Shown: positions 59,388 through 64,000 of the stretch, piece by piece
How the letters are laid out: each line of letters opens with the position of its first letter
Position numbering within the stretch: position 1 is the stretch's first letter
NCBI GenBank assembly: GCA_964400735.1
Contig: CAYNVQ010000001.1
Span: forward strand, 806,001 to 870,000
DNA: 64,000 nucleotides
Source: CAYNVQ01 sp964400735
Lineage (GTDB): Bacteria > Acidobacteriota > Aminicenantia > Aminicenantales > Aminicenantaceae
Direction: 5' to 3'
Notes under the pieces: model-generated
Databases searched by the model: none
Seen by the model: the letters and a program-made list of their open reading frames with translations, nothing else
Told to the model about the DNA's origin: nothing
Translations under genes and position numbers: made by a program

Positions 59388-61388
59388 CTACGCTGTTTTC
59401 GAGGAAATCTTCCCAGAAGGAAAATCTTCCCCGTCCGTCAAGATCCCTCTCTGCATAAAGTCTTCGCTCACGTAATCCAATCCCAATTCATGCAACGATT
59501 CTTTGGTTGGAATCCCCTCTTTATTCCACCCCTTCATTTTGTAATACGCATCCATGAGCTTTACCTCAAGTTCGGGGAATCTTTTTTTCCAATGGTTCTC
59601 CGGGGGCTTCTCGTCTTTTCTCCTCATGCCTCTTCTCACGTTGATGGCTCTCACCAAAGTTCGGTATCTCTTGACTGCTTGAGTAAGTTTGGCCTCATCC
59701 ATATCGATCCCGGCCCCTGACGAGATAAATTTCGGGTAGTTGTGTATATGATATGGAGGTTTCAGTGGGAATGATGATAAACCGGCACACATCCCGAGGG
59801 CATCATCGATGTAATGCATCCTCTCCTGCCAATCGACGATATCGCAGCACATCTCCACAGTCGGGTAATAAGGGAACGAATTTTCCCCCCGCAATTCCCA
59901 GTCCAGAAAATATTGTTTGAACCTCTCATCGGGAACCTGAATCCAATCCTTGACAAATTCTTCTCTCTCCTCTCTCGTCTGAAAAGGCATTTGGGGGAAT
60001 TGACCTTCGATTTGGGTAATGTTTATCTTTTCTCCAGTGCTGTACATCAGGAAATAGATCGGATTCAGCATGGACAGTTTGATAGGCATCTGCTCGTGCT
60101 TCTTGATATTGTTGTGGGCGTATTCCTCTGCGCCTTTACCGATCTCTTTGGCAGCCCAATAGGTCCCGTTGGCCAAGACATCACCTATCCCTTCCCTTCG
60201 GACGATCCTATCGAGCAGCCACAAAAACCTCTCTTCGTTATCAGACGGAAGTCCTGACATATCTTTATCGGTCAAAATGCCGTTTTCATAAAGTTCGAGG
60301 GCGAAAGCCATAACCTGGGGGGTCGAGAAGGCGTCCACGCCGTACTCGGTCGCCCGCTGGGCAATTTTCAATCCGAAATCCAGGTTGGACATAGCCGCCA
60401 TGGTATAGGTCAATTTGGAGAAGCATTTCATGATGTAGGTTTTGACTCCTGGGATGGAAAGAGTGGCTGCGCATTTCAAGGAGCAGTTGTAGCAGCTTAT
60501 GAGCCGCTTTTGCGCATTTTCCATGGTCTCTGTCCACTCCTTTGCCACGTCCTCTGTCCAGAAGTCTCTTCTACGGTGGCGGGAATTGCCCCACATGAAG
60601 CTCTCGGTGTGCCACTTTTCATCATGGATTTTCATTTCCTGTGGGGAACCAAGGCTGGCCAAAATGGGCATCACTCCGGGAATCGGCTTTTCTTCACGGA
60701 TTTTTATGTATTCCAGCACTTCGTTACATAGATCTATGAATTCAGCCGGTCGGGCGATATGGATATCCCCTGTTCCACGGACAGCTATAGCCTTCAATCC
60801 TTTATCTCCCATAACGGCCCCGATCCCGCCCCGGCTGGCACTGCCCCTTCCCTGTTCGATGGAGGCAAAATACACCCTGCTTTCCCCGGCTAAGCCGATG
60901 GCCGCGATTTGGGCTTTCGGCTCGTTCAACTCCTTCCGGATCAGCTCGCCCGTTTCGACAGCTCCTTTGCCCTGAAGATGAGAGGCATCCCGTATTTCGA
61001 CTTTGTCATTGTTGATCCACAAGTAAACCAAACGGGGGGACTTGCCACGAAAAATCACTTTATCGTAACCGGCAAATTTCAATTCCGGTGCCCAAAATCC
61101 TCCCATCATGGAAAAAGCCATGAGCTTGGTCTGAGGCGAAATGGTCGTCACGATGGTACGATTGCATCCGGTAGCCGGCGTACCACATAAAAGACCGGCG
61201 GCAAATATGAGAAGATTATCGGGAGAAAAAGCCTCGACTTCAGGCGGAACCCGGTCCCATAGGATCTTGGCGTTGGTACCGAGCCCACCAAGATAAAGTT
61301 CGGTTTCTCTAGGATCTGTGCCCACTCTCTCGATGTTTCCCCGCGTCAGATCGACTTCTAAATTATACCCCGTCTCTGCATACCTCAT
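59388..61388 (-). CDS. bamB: Class II benzoyl-CoA reductase catalytic subunit (tungsten, AOR family)
   Basis: A 666-residue AOR-family enzyme whose sequence follows BamB: 'MRYAETGYNLEVDLTRGNIE', 'LGGLGTNAKILWDRVPPEV', 'PAPGCNRTIVTTISPQT'-type segment (here PATGCNRTIV). Counting residues gives Glu251, His255 and His260 in 'QEMKIHDEKWHTESFMWGN' and Cys322 in 'YIMKCFSKLTYTM'; these are the active-site and tungsten-ligand positions I recall from the G. metallireducens BamB structure. The [4Fe-4S] motif is 'CYNCSLKC' (299-306). It reduces benzoyl-CoA to cyclohexa-1,5-diene-1-carboxyl-CoA. ATG at 61388 with AAGGA upstream, and a 26-bp overlap with the regulator gene. Confidence 0.95.
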   Translation of the reverse strand: MRYAETGYNLEVDLTRGNIERVGTDPRETELYLGGLGTNAKILWDRVPPEVEAFSPDNLLIFAAGLLCGTPATGCNRTIVTTISPQTKLMAFSMMGGFWAPELKFAGYDKVIFRGKSPRLVYLWINNDKVEIRDASHLQGKGAVETGELIRKELNEPKAQIAAIGLAGESRVYFASIEQGRGSASRGGIGAVMGDKGLKAIAVRGTGDIHIARPAEFIDLCNEVLEYIKIREEKPIPGVMPILASLGSPQEMKIHDEKWHTESFMWGNSRHRRRDFWTEDVAKEWTETMENAQKRLISCYNCSLKCAATLSIPGVKTYIMKCFSKLTYTMAAMSNLDFGLKIAQRATEYGVDAFSTPQVMAFALELYENGILTDKDMSGLPSDNEERFLWLLDRIVRREGIGDVLANGTYWAAKEIGKGAEEYAHNNIKKHEQMPIKLSMLNPIYFLMYSTGEKINITQIEGQFPQMPFQTREEREEFVKDWIQVPDERFKQYFLDWELRGENSFPYYPTVEMCCDIVDWQERMHYIDDALGMCAGLSSFPLKPPYHIHNYPKFISSGAGIDMDEAKLTQAVKRYRTLVRAINVRRGMRRKDEKPPENHWKKRFPELEVKLMDAYYKMKGWNKEGIPTKESLHELGLDYVSEDFMQRGILTDGEDFPSGKISSKTA

Positions 61389-62046
61389 TTTTTTCCTTTT
61401 TATTCAATTCCTTCTCTAGAGGTATCATGTTCAACATATTGAATCCCAGCGATCTAAAAAAGGAAATTAAATCACCCGTATACCATTCTGCCATCGTCCT
61501 GACTCTCTTAATCCCTCTCCGTTCGAAATGCTCCAGGAGGGCTTCCCCCAATTTTCTGCCTATTCCTCGTCTTCGAAAATCTGGGTCTACCCCTAAAATT
61601 CTAATCCATCCGGTTTTCTCACCGATACCGAATTCCCAAATCCTTATCTCACCGATGATGAACCCCACGATATTTCCATCGAGTTGCGCTCCGAGGCTCA
61701 TCATGGGGTCGCTGCGCTCGATATTGTATCGTGCTGCTTCTCGCAAGTATTCCATCCGTTCTTCATTGATTATCCCCAATTCCCCTTCTATCCGCTTTTC
61801 TATTCTCACGATATCTTTGATATTCTCCAAGCTGAGCGGTCGTATCCTCACGCCTGAGCTGGCCTCTTTCCATAAATTTGTCCGACCGACTGTCCTGTAC
61901 ATCACGAGCTTTTTGGCCTCCAAAATATGAAGATATTTGCTGACCGTATGCCTCACCAGGTCCATTTTTTTCGCTATTTCATCCACCTGCATGCCCTCCG
62001 GAGAATCTTTGAGAAGGGCCAGTATCTCTGTTTCAACTTGGCTCAT
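61363..62046 (-). CDS. HTH-GNAT fusion regulator preceding bamB
   Basis: A 227-residue protein. Residues about 1-65 are a winged HTH of MarR/ArsR shape ('ILALLKDSPEGMQVDEIAKKMDLVRHTVSKYLHILEAKKLVMYR'). Residues about 70-215 are a GNAT N-acetyltransferase ('IRPLSLENIKDIVRIEKRI', 'GFIIGEIRIWEFG', the acetyl-CoA loop 'ILGVDPDFRRRGIGRKLGEALLEHF' with R-R-x-G-I/A, 'MAEWYTGDLISFFRSLGF'). The start ATG is 26 bp from the inner operator. It overlaps bamB by 26 bp, so regulator and enzyme are translationally coupled. Fusion of a DNA-binding domain to a CoA-binding fold suggests it may sense an acyl-CoA. That is inference. Confidence 0.9.
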   Translation of the reverse strand: MSQVETEILALLKDSPEGMQVDEIAKKMDLVRHTVSKYLHILEAKKLVMYRTVGRTNLWKEASSGVRIRPLSLENIKDIVRIEKRIEGELGIINEERMEYLREAARYNIERSDPMMSLGAQLDGNIVGFIIGEIRIWEFGIGEKTGWIRILGVDPDFRRRGIGRKLGEALLEHFERRGIKRVRTMAEWYTGDLISFFRSLGFNMLNMIPLEKELNKKEKNEVCRDGV

Positions 62047-62060
62047 TTTCTTCCTTCATG

Positions 62061-62078
62061 GTAACCAATAAAAGTTAA
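62061..62078 (+). promoter_or_regulatory. Operator-like inverted repeat, copy 1 (leader, near start codon)
   Basis: GTAAC-CAATAAAA-GTTAA within TTCATGGTAACCAATA, the same context as copy 2. It is 15 bp before the HTH-GNAT start codon. Confidence 0.55.
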
Positions 62079-62178
62079 TAAGATGGCGAAAATCCTGACC
62101 TAAATTCGAATTTCCCCCTTAAAATACCTTTCTCGTGCTGATTTTTTATTGTCAATGCCGATACCACTGCATTTCATG

Positions 62179-62196
62179 GTAACCAATATCCGTTAC
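62179..62196 (+). promoter_or_regulatory. Operator-like inverted repeat, copy 2 (over the start site)
   Basis: GTAAC-CAATATCC-GTTAC within TTTCATGGTAACCAATA. It begins directly after the -10 of the bam operon promoter, where a bound repressor would block transcription start. The centres of the two copies are 118 bp apart. Confidence 0.6.
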
Positions 62197-62197
62197 T

Positions 62198-62226
62198 AAT
62201 ATAGGTTCAGTTAGCCTCAATGTCAA
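62198..62226 (-). promoter_or_regulatory. Promoter of the bam operon
   Basis: Minus strand TTGACA (62226-62221), 17-bp spacer, TATATT (62203-62198), both near consensus. It yields a leader of about 145 bases before the HTH-GNAT start at 62046. Confidence 0.7.
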
Positions 62227-62308
62227 GCAAAAATTCCATCATTATTTCTTGTCAATCCCGCCTTTTTGCTCTATATTTATTCCTTCGAAAAATACAGGAG
62301 ATGAACGG

Positions 62309-62800
62309 TTGCCCATCTATGAGTTTTACTGTGAACCTTGTCACACCATCTTCAATTTTTTATCCAATAAAGTCGACACCGAAAAAGTCCCTGCTTGTCC
62401 CCGCTGCGGAAATCCCCGCCTGATCCGGAAGGTTTCCCTTCCGGCTATTATTTCTGGCGGACTCGAAAAAAAAGAAGATGGAGAAAATCTTCCTTCCATA
62501 GATGAAATAAAAATGGAAAATGCCATGCATATGCTTGCCCAGGAAGCTGAACACATAAATGAAGACGATCCCCGCCAGGCGGCCAACCTCATGAGGAAGC
62601 TCAGTGAAGTCGCAGGCGTTTCCCTAGGGCCGGGAATGGAAGAAGCCCTTCACCGCCTCGAGAAAGGAGAGGATCCGGAGAAGATCGAAGATGAATTGGG
62701 CGACCTCTTGGAGGAGGAGCCTTTTCTGCTTGAAAAAAAATCCGGAGCAGCCTCTAAAAAACACAAACCGGAGGTGGACGAGACTCTCTACGAACTTTAG
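62309..62800 (+). CDS. FmdB-like zinc-ribbon protein
   Basis: About 163 residues from a TTG at 62309, preceded by AGGAG with 8-bp spacing and giving the family start 'LPIYEFYCEPCHTIFNFLSNK...VPACPRCGNPRLIRKVS'. The zinc ribbon has two CxxC pairs (CEPC and CPRC). The rest is acidic and helical ('MHMLAQEAEHINEDDPRQAANLMRKLSEVAGV', 'DPEKIEDELGDLLEEEPFLL'). FmdB-type proteins often accompany CoA or C1 metabolism in anaerobes as small regulators or maturation factors. It is divergent from the bam operon, with shared upstream DNA that contains both operators, so co-regulation is possible. Confidence 0.87.
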   Translation: MPIYEFYCEPCHTIFNFLSNKVDTEKVPACPRCGNPRLIRKVSLPAIISGGLEKKEDGENLPSIDEIKMENAMHMLAQEAEHINEDDPRQAANLMRKLSEVAGVSLGPGMEEALHRLEKGEDPEKIEDELGDLLEEEPFLLEKKSGAASKKHKPEVDETLYEL

Positions 62801-62934
62801 ATTAAAATTGAATGCATCACTTATATAGCATTGTATGCCGCTGAGCTCCATCGCTTTTTCCCTTTGCCATCTCCTGGATACCAGAGCGAGGGGTTTCTTG
62901 TTTCACTCGGGTAACACCATAAACGGTTTGGAGA

Positions 62935-63354
62935 TTATTCGCCGATGATCTTGACCAGAACCCGCTTTCGGCGGCGGCCGTCGAACTCGCCGTAAAAGAT
63001 CTGCTCCCAGGGGCCGAAATCCAAGCGCCCCTTGGTGATGGCCACCACCACTTCCCTTCCCATGATGGTACGTTTCAAATGGGCATCCGCATTATCCTCC
63101 CCTGTCCGGTTGTGGCGGTACTTGGATACGGGATCATGGGGAGCCAGGCCTTCCAGCCATTCCTCGAAATCTGCGTGCAGCCCGCTCTCGTCATCGTTGA
63201 TGAACACACTGGCCGTGATGTGCATGGCATTGACCAGGCAAAGCCCTTCCTGAACCTCGCTTTTTCGGACCAACTCCTCGATCTCGGGTGTGATGTTCAA
63301 AAGCTCCCGGCGGCTTTTCGTATTAAAGACCAGATATTCCGTTAGAGATTTCAT
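62935..63354 (-). CDS. YjbQ/UPF0047-family protein
   Basis: A 139-residue protein. The start is fixed at the ATG at 63354, which overlaps the stop of the upstream MFS gene as ATGA; the longer frame upstream is that gene read in another phase. Family segments: 'TPEIEELVRKSEVQEGLCLVNAMHITASVFIND', 'NADAHLKRTIMGREVVVAITKGRLDFGPWEQIFYGEFDGRRRKRVLVKII'. Conserved histidines and aspartates line a trimeric active site in known structures. Some members show thiamine-phosphate-synthase activity in vitro, but the true role is uncertain. Confidence 0.92.
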   Translation of the reverse strand: MKSLTEYLVFNTKSRRELLNITPEIEELVRKSEVQEGLCLVNAMHITASVFINDDESGLHADFEEWLEGLAPHDPVSKYRHNRTGEDNADAHLKRTIMGREVVVAITKGRLDFGPWEQIFYGEFDGRRRKRVLVKIIGE

Positions 63355-64000
63355 TTCTTCCCCCTCAAGCTGATCAAGATTCCCCCGCCTCCCAGCAGGA
63401 GCATGATCAGGGACTGGACGAATGTTCTCCAGTGCACCCGGGGAGCGAGGAACAAGGATTGGATCAGAAAATAGATGCCCGCGCAGGCGATAACGATGTA
63501 AATAATGAGCATGATCCGCCAGGCCCTCCGGTTTGTCCGGGGAGTGTCTTCGGAGAAAAACCGGTCGTAAAGCAACATACCGGCCAGACAAATTATACCC
63601 AAGCCGGCGAATATCAGCCAGAATTCTCTCACTTGACCCAATATAGTGGATGAAAGGGGAACACCAGAGGCCACATCCTCTGCCGGCGGCGCGATGGGGG
63701 CCATCCTTCTCTCGTACAACACTCCTCCCAGGTTGCTGCCGATCAAGCTTCCGAAGACACCGTACAAGAAAGCATATCCCATGTAGACAGCCTTTTTATC
63801 CTTAGGGGCTACCAATCCGATGTAGCTGTAATACTTGGGATGGGCCGTCATCTCTCCAAGAGAAAAAACCGCAATCCCCAGGATGAACATCCATGCGCTG
63901 TGGGTAAAGGCCAGGACCACGAACCCGCAAAGACCCATCAGGATGCCGGCCGCCATGACCGGAAAAGCCTTGAGGTTTTTGGTGATGCGGCTGACCAGCA
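63351..64000 (-). CDS. MFS transporter, N-terminus beyond the window
   Basis: The C-terminal 216 residues of a membrane transporter, open to the right window edge. Six hydrophobic segments are visible; 'VFSLGEMTAHPKYYSYIGLVAPKDKKAVYMGYAFLYGVFGSLIGSNLGGVLYE' resembles TMs of the POT/PTR peptide transporter branch of the MFS. The last helices are followed by 'GGGGILISLRGKK'. It is co-transcribed with yjbQ (ATGA overlap). Substrate unknown; peptides would fit the M14 peptidases in this window. Confidence 0.82.
   Translation of the reverse strand, partial: LVSRITKNLKAFPVMAAGILMGLCGFVVLAFTHSAWMFILGIAVFSLGEMTAHPKYYSYIGLVAPKDKKAVYMGYAFLYGVFGSLIGSNLGGVLYERRMAPIAPPAEDVASGVPLSSTILGQVREFWLIFAGLGIICLAGMLLYDRFFSEDTPRTNRRAWRIMLIIYIVIACAGIYFLIQSLFLAPRVHWRTFVQSLIMLLLGGGGILISLRGKK

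Noticed and set aside
62935..63591. A 218-codon reading of the YjbQ gene with an 79-residue N-terminal extension
   Set aside because: The extension reads the coding sequence of the upstream MFS gene in another phase; the ATGA overlap at 63354 gives a family-typical 139-residue protein.

Overview
The window looks like a chromosomal segment of an uncultured, strictly anaerobic, Gram-negative bacterium. The mix of families is what I would expect of Candidatus Aminicenantes (OP8) or a relative in the Acidobacteriota neighbourhood: very long M14 metallopeptidases, a PadR-controlled 'prefix-domain' ABC permease, SH3/PEGA/NHL lipoprotein-like proteins, nucleotide-translocase-like proteins with HEAT repeats, tungsten aldehyde oxidoreductases and Hdr/Nuo-like electron-transfer genes. 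TonB-dependent receptors and an outer-membrane barrel indicate two membranes. The taxonomic call is inference; there is no rRNA in the window.

Layout. Positions 1-10,130: a truncated FHA-GAF signalling protein, a STAS anti-anti-sigma gene with an NTT-like transporter carrying HEAT repeats, a secreted PPP-type phosphatase fused to a degenerate atypical kinase domain, a second NTT-like transporter, two secreted FAM20/PIK-like kinases, and an RsbW-like ATPase. Positions 10,360-12,990: an NCS1 permease with a DUF1177 protein, and a small coiled-coil protein. Positions 13,000-23,400: a pseudo-receiver/TonB fusion, a DhaL-DegV (FakA-FakB-like) fusion, an SH3-PEGA-NHL protein in an operon with a Ser/Thr kinase, mutY and a DHH-motif protein. 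Positions 23,450-27,510: serS followed by both a tRNA-Ser(UGA) and a tRNA-Ser(GCU), a corrinoid adenosyltransferase, a zincin, a DapA-family aldolase and a large-type SRP RNA. Positions 27,650-35,760: outer-membrane barrel, YugP protease, M14 peptidase, a MITE-like element, an ArsR-DsrE pair and a TonB receptor. Positions 36,190-40,490: a tungsten-enzyme operon (MobB, membrane protein, Tat-type ferredoxin, AOR). Positions 40,560-49,410: two MDR dehydrogenases, a second M14 peptidase flanked by structured repeats, and an ABC permease with its PadR regulator.

Positions 49,700-62,050 form the main metabolic locus: a complete class II benzoyl-CoA reductase operon, read on the minus strand in the order regulator (HTH-GNAT), bamB, bamC, bamD, [fdhD], bamE, bamF-bamG fusion, bamH, bamI. 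The BamB residues Glu251, His255, His260 and Cys322 fall at exactly the numbers I recall for the Geobacter metallireducens enzyme. The operon has a strong promoter with two matching inverted-repeat operators. The logic is: BamH/I/G take electrons from NADH and/or ferredoxin, BamF/E/D bifurcate and relay them, and BamB-BamC reduce the aromatic ring of benzoyl-CoA without ATP hydrolysis. FdhD would supply sulfur for the tungsten cofactor. After it come an FmdB-like zinc-ribbon gene, a YjbQ-family gene and a truncated MFS transporter.

Three dispersed, non-coding repeat families were found by eye: a 'TTATTCrCGAGTCAA' element (three copies, one inside the bam operon beside fdhD), a strongly structured 'GAAGCTGAA...TTCAGC' element (three copies) and one MITE-like element with about 28-bp terminal inverted repeats. 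No rRNA, CRISPR array, transposase or phage gene was seen.
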